Assembly: GCA_903901335.1 (NCBI GenBank)
Contig: CAIUQR010000057.1
Location: 16,295 to 80,294, forward strand
Direction of reading: 5' to 3'
Source of the DNA: an uncultured delta proteobacterium
Lineage (GTDB): Bacteria; Desulfobacterota; Desulfobulbia; Desulfobulbales; Desulfocapsaceae
Length of the DNA: 64,000 nucleotides
Position 1 is the first letter of the stretch, and every line of letters begins with the position of its first letter. A program made the position numbers and the translations under genes. A model generated the notes under the pieces. That model was not told the origin of the DNA, made no database searches, and saw only the letters and a program-made list of their open reading frames with translations. This document shows, in pieces, positions 8,224 to 16,607 of this stretch.

Positions 8224-9770
8224 CGAGACTCTCCGTAAGGCGGTTGGTCCTGCCGGCGCTTCTTTCAGGCGGCCTTTTATGCCTAGGTCTGCCCGGCAGT
8301 GGCGGGCTGTGGCCCTTGCTCTTCGTCGCCCTTGTTCCGCTTCTGGTGGCGATCCGGAGGGCAGATCCTGCCCAGGCGGCTTGGTGCGGCCTCCTCACCG
8401 GTCTTGTCCATTTTCTGTCCCTTCTCTACTGGCTTGTGATTGTCATGGGCCGGTATGGGAAGCTGCCCTGGTATATTTCCTTTACTACGCTGGTTCTTCT
8501 GGCCCTGGTGTTGAGTCTTTTTGTGGTTGTTTTTACACTTTCCGCCCGCCGGCTCCTGGCAGAATCGACTTCCTTGGTCGCCCTCTGGGCCCTGCCCTGC
8601 CTCTGGGTCGGCCTTGACTGGATCCGTTCCTTTCTGTTTACAGGTTTTCCGTGGATGGATCTCGGCTATGGCCTGTGGAATGTTCCCGGGATTATTCAGG
8701 TTGCCGATATAACTGGGCATTACGGGATTACGTTTCTTCTGGTGCTGACCAATACCCTGGTGGCGCTTTTTCTGACAGACAGGGTGCCAACGGCCCGGTT
8801 GTTGGTCCTGGCCCCGGTTGTCCTGCTGTTGTGCAGCGTGGCGGGGTATTCCGTCTGGCGCTGGCAGTCTCTGGAGAGATGGATGAAGACGGCCGAGACT
8901 ATGCCTGTCGGGGTGGTTCAGGGCAATATCGACCAGGACAAGAAATGGGTGCCCGAGGATCAGGAAGAGACGGTAATGACCTATATCGGCCAGACGGTGT
9001 CGCTTTTCAGCGGGAAAAAGCCGGCCCTGGTCGTCTGGCCGGAAACGGCCCTGCCTTTTTTTCCCGAAGGCCACCCATTGATGACGCCGCTCCGTTTCCT
9101 GACAACGAAGAACGACATAGCCCTGCTCACCGGGGCGCCGTGGTATACGGTTGTTGACCGGAAGGAAAAAAAATTCCGCTACTACAACAGCGCTCTGCTG
9201 ATCGCTACGGACGGAAACTTCGGCGGCCGATACTCCAAGACCCATCTGGTGCCGTTCGGCGAGTATGTGCCGTTGAAAAAATACCTGCCGTTCATAGCAC
9301 CGATTGTGCAGACGGTCGGAGATTTTACGCCGGGAACGATTGAAAACCCGATCATTTACCTGCAGGCGAAGATCGGCGTGCTGCTCTGTTATGAAAGCAT
9401 CTTCCCCGATATTGCCGAAAAATGGGTGCAGGCAGGGGCAAATATCCTGATTAATTTGACCAATGACGCCTGGTATGGTAGATCCAGTGCCCCTGAGCAG
9501 AGTTTCGCGATGACGGTCTTCCGCGCCGTCGAGACCAGGCGGAGCGTGGTCCGTGCCGCCAATACCGGGATCTCCGGTTTTATCGATCCGCTGGGACGGG
9601 TCCGGATGCGGTCGGAAATCTTCGTGCCGTGGCAGGCCGTAGACGATGTCCTCCTGAACGAGAAGGTGCCGTTCGTTGTCCGGTATGGGCATCTGTTTGC
9701 GCCGGTATGTTGTTTCCTCGGGTTCGGTCTGTTCTTCTGCCGGGTAGTGCGGCGACGGATGGGCGGCTGA
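8220..9770 (+). CDS. lnt: Apolipoprotein N-acyltransferase
   Basis: A 516-residue inner-membrane enzyme that adds the third acyl chain to the N-terminal cysteine of lipoproteins. The first ~215 residues form a set of membrane helices. The rest is a nitrilase-fold domain with the catalytic triad E275 (VVWPETALPFF), K340 (YSKTHLVPFGEYVP) and C390 (GVLLCYESIFP). A C-terminal helix closes the protein (CCFLGFGLFFCRVV). Length and triad spacing are normal. It starts at an ATGA overlap with the corC-like gene and depends on the same promoter. Its presence confirms a Gram-negative envelope with triacylated lipoproteins, such as the LemA-type lipoprotein in this window. Confidence 0.95.
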   Translation: MTRLSVRRLVLPALLSGGLLCLGLPGSGGLWPLLFVALVPLLVAIRRADPAQAAWCGLLTGLVHFLSLLYWLVIVMGRYGKLPWYISFTTLVLLALVLSLFVVVFTLSARRLLAESTSLVALWALPCLWVGLDWIRSFLFTGFPWMDLGYGLWNVPGIIQVADITGHYGITFLLVLTNTLVALFLTDRVPTARLLVLAPVVLLLCSVAGYSVWRWQSLERWMKTAETMPVGVVQGNIDQDKKWVPEDQEETVMTYIGQTVSLFSGKKPALVVWPETALPFFPEGHPLMTPLRFLTTKNDIALLTGAPWYTVVDRKEKKFRYYNSALLIATDGNFGGRYSKTHLVPFGEYVPLKKYLPFIAPIVQTVGDFTPGTIENPIIYLQAKIGVLLCYESIFPDIAEKWVQAGANILINLTNDAWYGRSSAPEQSFAMTVFRAVETRRSVVRAANTGISGFIDPLGRVRMRSEIFVPWQAVDDVLLNEKVPFVVRYGHLFAPVCCFLGFGLFFCRVVRRRMGG

Positions 9771-9823
9771 CCTTTGAACGATATTGCAGGAGAACCCTGA
9801 CCATCGGGAATGAAAATTCACAG

Positions 9824-9852
9824 TTAACGGATCCGGAAAAACCCGTTATAAT
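9824..9852 (+). promoter_or_regulatory. Sigma-70 promoter upstream of prfB
   Basis: TTAACG (9824-9829), a 17-bp spacer and a perfect TATAAT (9847-9852). Transcription would start near 9860, about 65 nt before the prfB ATG. The leader then contains the 8-bp inverted repeat GAGATCCC/GGGATCTC at 9868-9898. Confidence 0.55.
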
Positions 9853-9867
9853 AACAAGATGAAAAAT

Positions 9868-9898
9868 GAGATCCCTGCGGACCTGGCCGTGGGATCTC
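9868..9898. repeat. Inverted repeat in the prfB leader
   Basis: GAGATCCC (9868-9875) and GGGATCTC (9891-9898) form a perfect 8-bp stem with a 15-nt loop, ending 27 nt before the prfB start. Six A residues follow on the plus strand, so read leftwards it would look like a terminator. No leftward gene needs one, so a role in the prfB leader is equally possible. Confidence 0.4.
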
Positions 9899-9925
9899 AA
9901 AAAACGAAAAGCAGTGAGGATTGTA

Positions 9926-11042
9926 ATGTCGACAGATACCGGCTCAGCCGTTTCCAAGCAGAAATTGCAGGATCTAAAAAACAGAATGCTGGCCCTGAAG
10001 GAGCATCTTTGACTTAGACAGGAAAAAAGACGAGCTTGAGCGCCTGGAGCGGCAGACACTGGCCCCGGAATTCTGGAACGATGGGGACAGGGCCAAGAAG
10101 GTGCAGAAGGAACACGGCATGCTCCAGGACATCATTGTCACCTGGGAGGGCAAATGGTCGGAGCTGGAAGAGACCGACCTCCTGCTGGACATGGCCGTCG
10201 AGGAAAACGACGCCGATACCGAACATGAGGTCGCTGCAAGTCTGCCGGGGCTGGAAGAACACATAGCCAAGGCCGAGCTGGAGTGTATGTTCAGTGGCGA
10301 GCATGATGCCAATAACGCCATCATCGCCATCCATGCCGGGGCCGGCGGCACCGAGGCCCAGGACTGGGTCGGGATCCTGTTGCGCATGTACCTGCGCTGG
10401 GCCGAGGAAAAGAGGTTCAAGGCGGATATCGTCGATATCCTGCCCGGGGATGAGGCCGGGACCAAGAGCGTAACCATCATGATCAAGGGTCATTACGCCT
10501 ACGGTTACCTCCGCTCCGAGCTGGGCATTCACCGCCTGGTCCGGATATCGCCCTACGATGCGAGCGGCAGGCGCCATACCTCCTTTGCCTCGGTAATGGT
10601 CATGCCGGAGCTGGATGATACCATTGAGGTCGATATCAACGATAAAGACCTGCGAATCGACACCTTCCGGTCCAGCGGCGCCGGCGGCCAGCATGTCAAC
10701 AAGACCGACTCGGCAATCCGGATCACCCATCTTCCCACCGGTATTGTCGTCCAATGCCAGAACGAGCGCTCACAGCACAGCAATAAGGATACGGCGATGA
10801 AGATGCTGACCTCGCGGCTCTACAAGCTGGAAAAAGAGCGGAAGGCCGAGGTTAATGAGGAACTGGGCGGCGATAAGAAAGAAATCGCCTGGGGCAGCCA
10901 GATCCGTTCCTATGTGCTGCAGCCGTACAGGCTGATCAAGGATCACCGTACCGATCAGGAAATAGGCAATGTGGACGCCGTCCTCGACGGCAATCTGGAT
11001 CCGTTTATCAAGGCCTATCTGCTCTGGGCCAACAGGCCCTGA
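9926..11042 (+). CDS. prfB: Peptide chain release factor 2, programmed +1 frameshift
   Basis: RF2 ends translation at UGA and UAA. The gene is in two frames. ATG at 9926 opens 28 codons ending CTT-TGA at 10007-10012. Reading then slips +1 (skipping T10010) and continues from GAC at 10011 to the TGA at 11040. The slip site has the conserved layout: an internal Shine-Dalgarno-like AAGGAG, CTT, and an in-frame UGA followed by C. Low RF2 stalls the ribosome at that UGA and promotes the shift, giving autoregulation. The joined protein is 371 residues with the peptidyl-hydrolysis motif GAGGQHVNK and the codon-recognition region SPYDASGRRHTSF. The usual SPF tripeptide reads SPY here. Confidence 0.97.
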
Positions 11043-11062
11043 ATCTTGGGGTGCCAGGGTCT

Positions 11063-12895
11063 TCAGGTCGAGATGGGCAGAGAGCTCTTCCCGGCAGATC
11101 CCGCCTCGTAGATGTCGAAGGCATGGGCAATACTCTGTCGCAGCAGCTCATTCTCGATCGGTTTGGTCAGAAACTTGTAGACGGCTCCTCGATTGATGGC
11201 GGCGGTAACCATGTTCAGGTCAGCAAAGCCTGACATGGCGATACGCACCGTTTCAGGGTAAAGCGATTTGACCCTGCTGAGAAACTCGACACCACCCATT
11301 CCGGGCATATGCTGGTCACTGAGCACAACCCCGACCTGGTTGGTGGCCAGCAGTTCGAAGCCCTCTGCGGCGCTGTTGGCGGAGAGTATCCGATAGCCGT
11401 CTCGATGCAGCACTCGCTTGATAACTGAAATGATGGCCGGTTCGTCGTCTACCAGGAGAAGTGTTTTTTGAGGTTGAGGGCTTTCTTCCACAGGAAGCTT
11501 AAGACACCGTTCCTCCTGCAGCAGGAGCTCGAAGTCGTGTGAAGATACGGGGCGGCTGAAAAAATACCCCTGTATTTCATCGCAGCCGTGGGTGCGAAGG
11601 TAGCAGAGCTGTGCTTCTGTTTCAACGCCTTCGGCGATCACCAGGAGATTCAGGTTGTGGGCCATGGCGATGATCGTCCTGGCGATTGCGGCGCTGCCGG
11701 GATCAGAGGTGACCTCCCGGACGAAGGAAATATCCATCTTCAGTTTGTCAAAGGGGAAACGTTTCAATTGGCTCAGGCTGGAATATCCGGTGCCGAAATC
11801 ATCCATGGCAAGCCGTACCCCCAGGTCCTTGAATTTATGAAGCATCGCCGTGGCCATTTCCACATCCCGCATGACCATGCTTTCGACGATTTCCAGTTCC
11901 AGGTGACACGGTTCAAGACCGCTGTCTTTCAGGGCCTGGGCAAGGGTTTCAAAAAGCCCCGGGTACCAGAACTGGCGGGGTGAAAGATTGACCGACATGG
12001 TCAGCGGAGGGAATTCGGCCTTTTGCCATTTCTTATTCTGCATGCAGGCGGTTCTCAATATCCACTCGCCGATGGGGATGATGAGTCCGGTCTCTTCCGC
12101 CAGCGGAATGAAGTTGGCTGGTGGAACCATTCCCAGCTCAGGATTATTCCACCTCAGCAAGGCCTCCATCCCGACCATCCGGCCGGTTCTCAGCTCCACC
12201 TGCGGCTGATAATGTGCCGACAGCTCGTTATTTTCCAGAGCCCGGCGCAGACATCTTTCCATGGTCGTGCGCGCAACGACCTTATCGTTCAATTCGTCGG
12301 TGAAAAACTGAAAGGTATTGCGTCCTTGATCCTTGGCACGATACATGGAGGCATCAGCGAATTTGAGCAGTGCCTGCACATCCTCTCCGTCCTTGGGATA
12401 GATGCTGATACCGATGCTGCACGAGACTTTCAGGTCGTGGGTATCGATGGTCAGGGGTTGGTTCAGGGAGGTCAGGATTTTTTGCGCCACCTTGGCCGCA
12501 TCCTCGTTTTCCATCAGATCCGAAAGCACTATGACAAAATCGTCGCCCCCCTGACGAGCCACGGTATCGTTGGAGCGGACACAGGCTGTCAACCTCTCGG
12601 CAACAACTTTCAACAGCCGGTCCCCCATGTCGTGGCCGAGGCTGTCGTTGACGAATTTGAAATGGTCCAGGTCGACAAACAACACCGCAATCTTATGCTG
12701 GTGGCGTCTCGCGAACAACAGGGCCTGATCGAGGCGGTCGACCAGGAGGTTGCGATTTGGCAGGCCGGTCAACCCGTCGTGATTGGCCTGGTGTTTGAGC
12801 TGCGCCTCGTAGTGTCTGCGTTTTCTAAGATCGCGGACGACCACGGATACGATGAGTCCTCCTGGTAATTTCAGAGGGCTCAGGCTGATCTCCAC
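11063..12895 (-). CDS. GGDEF-EAL-receiver portion of a c-di-GMP signalling protein
   Basis: A 610-codon frame holding, in order, the end of a PAS domain, a GGDEF domain (motif GGDDF at 116-120, RSND inhibitory-site motif at 107-110), an EAL phosphodiesterase domain (MEALLRW, then DDFGTGYSS) and a C-terminal receiver domain with phosphoacceptor Asp in VVLSDQHMPGMGG. The frame opens with a GTG in the middle of PAS sequence and has no ribosome site. Upstream codons in this frame read FYALHKDGSEFPVEIS, typical PAS. It is therefore the 3' part of the gene that begins at 13550, separated by a one-base shift at a C10 run (G10 on the plus strand). When joined, the protein would be REC-PAS-GGDEF-EAL-REC of ~825-830 residues. 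Confidence 0.9.
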   Translation of the reverse strand: MEISLSPLKLPGGLIVSVVVRDLRKRRHYEAQLKHQANHDGLTGLPNRNLLVDRLDQALLFARRHQHKIAVLFVDLDHFKFVNDSLGHDMGDRLLKVVAERLTACVRSNDTVARQGGDDFVIVLSDLMENEDAAKVAQKILTSLNQPLTIDTHDLKVSCSIGISIYPKDGEDVQALLKFADASMYRAKDQGRNTFQFFTDELNDKVVARTTMERCLRRALENNELSAHYQPQVELRTGRMVGMEALLRWNNPELGMVPPANFIPLAEETGLIIPIGEWILRTACMQNKKWQKAEFPPLTMSVNLSPRQFWYPGLFETLAQALKDSGLEPCHLELEIVESMVMRDVEMATAMLHKFKDLGVRLAMDDFGTGYSSLSQLKRFPFDKLKMDISFVREVTSDPGSAAIARTIIAMAHNLNLLVIAEGVETEAQLCYLRTHGCDEIQGYFFSRPVSSHDFELLLQEERCLKLPVEESPQPQKTLLLVDDEPAIISVIKRVLHRDGYRILSANSAAEGFELLATNQVGVVLSDQHMPGMGGVEFLSRVKSLYPETVRIAMSGFADLNMVTAAINRGAVYKFLTKPIENELLRQSIAHAFDIYEAGSAGKSSLPIST

Positions 12896-12902
12896 CGGAA
12901 AT

Positions 12903-13550
12903 TCACTGCCATCCTTGTGAAGAGCGTAGAACTCCCTTTTCTTCCCAATACTTCTGATTTCCGGCTTCTGGAAGTATTCCTTGAAATATACCTGATGCCG
13001 GGTGAAACGGGGGGGGGGTGAGTATCTCTTCTATCTGCCGGCCGATAACCTCGGAACGGTCGTAGTCAAACAATACCTCAAACTGTTTGTTGACCATCAG
13101 GATGTCCTGCCGGTCATTGATGAGCAGCATGGCGCCGGGAGCCGATTCCACCAGTTCCCGGAATTTTGCTTCACTCTCCCGGAGCGCCGCGTCCGCCTGA
13201 TGTTTTTCCAACGCTCGTCTGATATGGAGAAGTACCTGCTCGATCTGGTACGGTTTCACCAGGTAAGAGAAGGCTCCCCGGTCAGTTGCCTCGATTGCCG
13301 ATTCAAGCATGGCCTTGCCGGTGAGGATAATACTAGCCGAGGACTGATAGTCGGTGAAAAGTACGTCAGAATCCGAGGTGTCGGAAAGGTCGATGAGCTT
13401 CAGGTCGACGGCGCTTTTCTGCATGATGGAGAACGCCTCTGCCCCATCTTCAGCCAAAAGTATTTTATAGCCGTTGAGCTTCAGGATATCGGCCAGGTTT
13501 TTCCTCAGGTCTGAATCATCGCTGATGAGTAGAATAACCGCTTTGTTCAT
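12903..13550 (-). CDS. Receiver-PAS portion, ends early at the poly-C shift
   Basis: From the ATG at 13550 (a TTG 13 codons upstream is less likely because the receiver fold starts at NKAVILLIS) comes a receiver domain with acidic pair D11-D12, likely phosphoacceptor D54 and K99, then a PAS domain from ~125. After the C10 run (plus-strand G13009-13018) the frame gives PPPFHPASGIFQG and stops at 12903. One base fewer gives RFTRHQVYFKEYF, which continues as normal PAS into the downstream GGDEF-EAL frame. So as read, this encodes only a truncated sensor. It follows the HDOD gene by ~40 nt. Confidence 0.85.
   Translation of the reverse strand: MNKAVILLISDDSDLRKNLADILKLNGYKILLAEDGAEAFSIMQKSAVDLKLIDLSDTSDSDVLFTDYQSSASIILTGKAMLESAIEATDRGAFSYLVKPYQIEQVLLHIRRALEKHQADAALRESEAKFRELVESAPGAMLLINDRQDILMVNKQFEVLFDYDRSEVIGRQIEEILTPPPFHPASGIFQGILPEAGNQKYWEEKGVLRSSQGWQ
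13009..13018. repeat. Ten-base homopolymer (C10 on the coding strand) at a frameshift
   Basis: Ten consecutive G on the plus strand inside the PAS coding sequence. Losing one base (or gaining two) restores a single long frame, so the run sits exactly where the gene is broken. Confidence 0.95.
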
Positions 13551-13592
13551 TTCGGTTGTCTCAAATTCCCTGTGGATCCGGCGATTCAATTT

Positions 13593-14426
13593 TCAGGTGA
13601 AGAGAGAGGCTGTATCTTCAAGAGTGACCTCCAGTTCTGCAAGGTCAATTTCGGCAAGGTTAAATACTCCCGCTTCAATAGTGGCGGCCAGGTTGAGTGT
13701 CGGGTGAGGTGTCAGGGCGATACCAAGTTTCTGGCAGGCCATGTCTGCCAGCCGGACGATGAGGAGGAGATAATCTTTTGTATCAACGTCCGGCTCATGG
13801 TGATCACGGACTATCAGACAGTAGTGTTCGGGCATATGCCACTGTTGCATCAGGGCAAAACCCTGTTTCGTATGGAGAGTATCGATTGCCTCGAGAAACA
13901 GGGCATCAGTCATGGTGAGAGTTGTGTTTTTCTTTTTCACCCGCTCAATAACCATCAGCACGAAGAGTTTGCCGACGTCGTGAAGGAGACCGGCAAAAAA
14001 GGCCTGAGTGCTCAGGTCGGCAAACTTGCACCGCTTGGCCAGCCAGTTTGCGGCCAGTGCACAACCGGCCGAGTGCTGCCAGAGTTTCTTCATCACCTTG
14101 TTGATTTCCGGATCGGTGGTGCGGAACTGGTTCTGGGAGGCGGAGAGCAGGACGATCCTGCCGATCTCGCGCATACCGAGACGGACAATAGCTGCTTTTA
14201 CGGTCATTATATTGGTAAGTCCCCGGTAAAACGCGGAGTTGGCCATCCGCAGAACCTGACTGGACAGTGATTGATCGCCGGTAATCAACTGTTCGAGAAT
14301 TCGACTGTCCGGCTCCTTTTTAACAAGTTCCTGCTGCACCCGCAGTGCGGTTGGGTTGAATACGGGCAAGGTGACTTCGCCTGCGGCTATGACGCGTTCA
14401 ATTTCATCTACAAATGAGGTGCCCAT
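13593..14426 (-). CDS. HDOD-domain protein
   Basis: A 277-residue HDOD protein (HD-related output domain without nuclease metal set): the helical LRMANSAFYRG, IVRLGMREIGRIV and FFAGLLHDVGKLF segments are characteristic. HDOD proteins are regulatory, usually tied to two-component, chemotaxis-like or c-di-GMP pathways, and seldom catalytic. The start ATG at 14426 has GGAGA upstream. The gene begins 3 nt after the stop of the ATPase gene and ends ~40 nt before the receiver-PAS gene, so all three are one operon. That context suggests it links the receiver/c-di-GMP protein with the ATPase. Confidence 0.88.
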   Translation of the reverse strand: MGTSFVDEIERVIAAGEVTLPVFNPTALRVQQELVKKEPDSRILEQLITGDQSLSSQVLRMANSAFYRGLTNIMTVKAAIVRLGMREIGRIVLLSASQNQFRTTDPEINKVMKKLWQHSAGCALAANWLAKRCKFADLSTQAFFAGLLHDVGKLFVLMVIERVKKKNTTLTMTDALFLEAIDTLHTKQGFALMQQWHMPEHYCLIVRDHHEPDVDTKDYLLLIVRLADMACQKLGIALTPHPTLNLAATIEAGVFNLAEIDLAELEVTLEDTASLFT

Positions 14427-14429
14427 GAT

Positions 14430-16298
14430 TTATTCTCCGGATAGCCAGCGTATCTCTGAAAGCGGTCTGGGGTTGGCAAGTTTCGGCAGGCAGCGCAGAA
14501 TCTCGTCAATGGTGGTCAGACCGGCCGCGGCCTTCACCAGACCGTCTTCCAGCAGGGTCACCAGACCGGAATGTTGGATACTGATTGCCCGTATCTCGTG
14601 ACTTGTTCTGCGCTCCAGAATCGCATCCCGGACAAGTTCGTTCAAGACCAGAAGTTCAAAGACGCCGATCCGGCCTTTATAGCCGGTCTGGTTGCACTCG
14701 GTACACCCCCGGCCCTTCCGGAAACTCCCTCCCTGCAGATCTGCGCTGCTAGAGCCGAGGCGCTGCAGCTGGGCCGGTGTTACCTTCACGGGAGCCGCAC
14801 AGTGGGGACAGATCCTGCGCAGCAGGCGTTGAGCAAGGACACTGACCACGGTGGAAGAGACCAGAAAGGGGGCAATATCCATATTCAGAAGACGGATCAG
14901 GCCGCCGATGGAGTCCTCGGTATGGAAGGTTGTCAGGACCTTATGGCCTGTGAGCGCTGCCTGCATGGCCATATCGGCCGAAAAACTGTCCCGGATCTCG
15001 CCGATCACTATAATATCAGGATCTTGGCGAACAATATGGCGAAGGGTTTCCTCAAAAGTTAAATCGATTGACGGGTCGATGGAACATTGCGCAACTCCAT
15101 CGATCACGTATTCGACAGGGTCCTCCGCAGTGATAATACTGATCTGCGGATTCTTGATATGATGGATGCAACTGTAGATGGTTGAGGTCTTACCGGAACC
15201 AGTGGGGCCGGTGACCAGCAGGACGCCGCTGGCCTGGTAAACCGCCTCGTCGAGAAATCGGCTGAGCATTCGGGGAGACAGGCCTATCGAGTTGATGTCG
15301 AGGAGCTCATTTTTCTGTCGTAAGAGTCTCAAGACGATCTTTTCGCCATGGATGGTCACATAGAGAGAAACCCGGATGTCTATTTTGCCTTCGTCGTAGT
15401 CGAACAGGATCCGCCCCCCCTGGTGCCGGCGTTTCTCGGCGATGTCTGCCTTGCACATGATTTTTATCCTGCTGGACAGGGCCGGGATGATATCTTTTGG
15501 GAAGTCCTTGTAGTGGCGGAGGACGCCGTCTTCCCGGAAACGCACCTGGAGGTGGTCAACCATCGGTTCGATATGGATATCGCTGGCATCAATCTTGACA
15601 GCTGCCAGGATAATAGAATTGACGATACCGGTAATGGTTTTAATATCGACATTTACGGTTACTCCGGCGGCCTCGTTGGCCAGCAGCCGCAAGGAATCTC
15701 GGAGAGTCTTTTTGTCGGCGACTGCCGGTTTGATATTTGTCCCGAAAAGCCGTCTGGCGGCGAACAGGGCTTCCTTGTCGGTGGGATCGTTGAAAGCCAC
15801 GATTGTCGGCCCACCCTCGGATCTCAAAGGAAGAAAAAGCTGGCTCGTTAAGGTCTTCAGAGGAGCCTTGGCCACCAGATCCTTATCGATTTCGGTGATG
15901 GTTGGATCCACCAGAGGGAAGCCAAGCTGGATTGAGAGGATCCGGTTGAAAAGTTTCTCGTCGATAAAATTATATTTGATCAGGATCTCCCCCAGTTTCA
16001 GATCCTTTTCGCTTTCCTGCTGGATGTTGAAGGCGGCCGTCAGGTCATCCGGGGCAAGGTAGCCGAGTTCGACCAGGAGTTCCCCGATTCGGATGGTCAG
16101 ATGGGTATTCTGGATAGTGTCGCGGACTGATTCATCGCTGATCAGCTTCAGGTCCTTCAGGACATTCAACAGGGGCTGTTGAATGGTGAGTTTGGCGCGA
16201 ATCCTTTCGGCATACTGGATGTCTTTTTCCTGGAGCGCCTTCGATGCAAGGAGCAGGGATACAATCTCTCCGTATTTTTTTTGAGTGTGTTCGGTCAT
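14430..16298 (-). CDS. GspE/PilB-family ATPase with MshEN c-di-GMP-binding domain
   Basis: A 622-residue secretion/pilus-assembly-type ATPase. Two MshEN half-motifs lie at ~70-93 (RIGELLVELG...) and ~101-124 (KLGEILIKYN...), the pattern that binds c-di-GMP in MshE. The ATPase core has Walker A GPTGSGKTST, the Asp box EDPVEY, Walker B-type DIIVIGEIRD and the His box LTTFHTED. A four-cysteine zinc site follows (CPHC...CTEC). No pilin, PilC or secretin gene is nearby, so it is an orphan motor or regulator, set in an operon with HDOD and GGDEF-EAL proteins. c-di-GMP control of this ATPase by its neighbours is a reasonable inference. Confidence 0.92.
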   Translation of the reverse strand: MTEHTQKKYGEIVSLLLASKALQEKDIQYAERIRAKLTIQQPLLNVLKDLKLISDESVRDTIQNTHLTIRIGELLVELGYLAPDDLTAAFNIQQESEKDLKLGEILIKYNFIDEKLFNRILSIQLGFPLVDPTITEIDKDLVAKAPLKTLTSQLFLPLRSEGGPTIVAFNDPTDKEALFAARRLFGTNIKPAVADKKTLRDSLRLLANEAAGVTVNVDIKTITGIVNSIILAAVKIDASDIHIEPMVDHLQVRFREDGVLRHYKDFPKDIIPALSSRIKIMCKADIAEKRRHQGGRILFDYDEGKIDIRVSLYVTIHGEKIVLRLLRQKNELLDINSIGLSPRMLSRFLDEAVYQASGVLLVTGPTGSGKTSTIYSCIHHIKNPQISIITAEDPVEYVIDGVAQCSIDPSIDLTFEETLRHIVRQDPDIIVIGEIRDSFSADMAMQAALTGHKVLTTFHTEDSIGGLIRLLNMDIAPFLVSSTVVSVLAQRLLRRICPHCAAPVKVTPAQLQRLGSSSADLQGGSFRKGRGCTECNQTGYKGRIGVFELLVLNELVRDAILERRTSHEIRAISIQHSGLVTLLEDGLVKAAAGLTTIDEILRCLPKLANPRPLSEIRWLSGE

Positions 16299-16607
16299 AC
16301 CCGTTTGCTCCGAAGCCGGTCTATCGGCAGGTAATGAGAAAAAGCAGGAGATGAACCCGGATTCTCTGGGCAGCTATTATCATCATACGTTAAGCTAGCA
16401 TGAAAACATGCTGTTATCAATTAAAAAAATCAGTTCAGCAACGAGGGCTCTTTAAGAGTCAACTTTGATTATTTGTAACTACTCAGCTGTATCAAGTTTG
16501 CCGATGTGGCGCTCTATCGGGCAAAAGAGGAAGGCCGTAACCGATCAGTCAGATTTAACAAGGAGATGTGGAAGGAAGAACAGGTTTGATACTGATGGGT
16601 ATTGCTA
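16299..16607. other. Intergenic region upstream of the ATPase operon
   Basis: No gene found. It contains the small palindrome AGCATG-AAAA-CATGCT at 16397-16412, ~100 bp upstream of the ATPase start, possibly an operator. I see no convincing promoter or terminator. Confidence 0.4.

Noticed and set aside
8283..9821. Long open frame on the minus strand opposite lnt
   Set aside because: It is the antisense of a fully conserved lnt gene; its translation is Arg/Gln/His-rich without any domain.
10983..11062. Terminator between the convergent prfB and GGDEF-EAL genes
   Set aside because: Only a GGGCC/GGCCC stem inside the prfB end is visible, with no T run.
16397..16412. AGCATG-AAAA-CATGCT as a terminator
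   Set aside because: Short stem without a T run in either direction; kept only as a possible operator.
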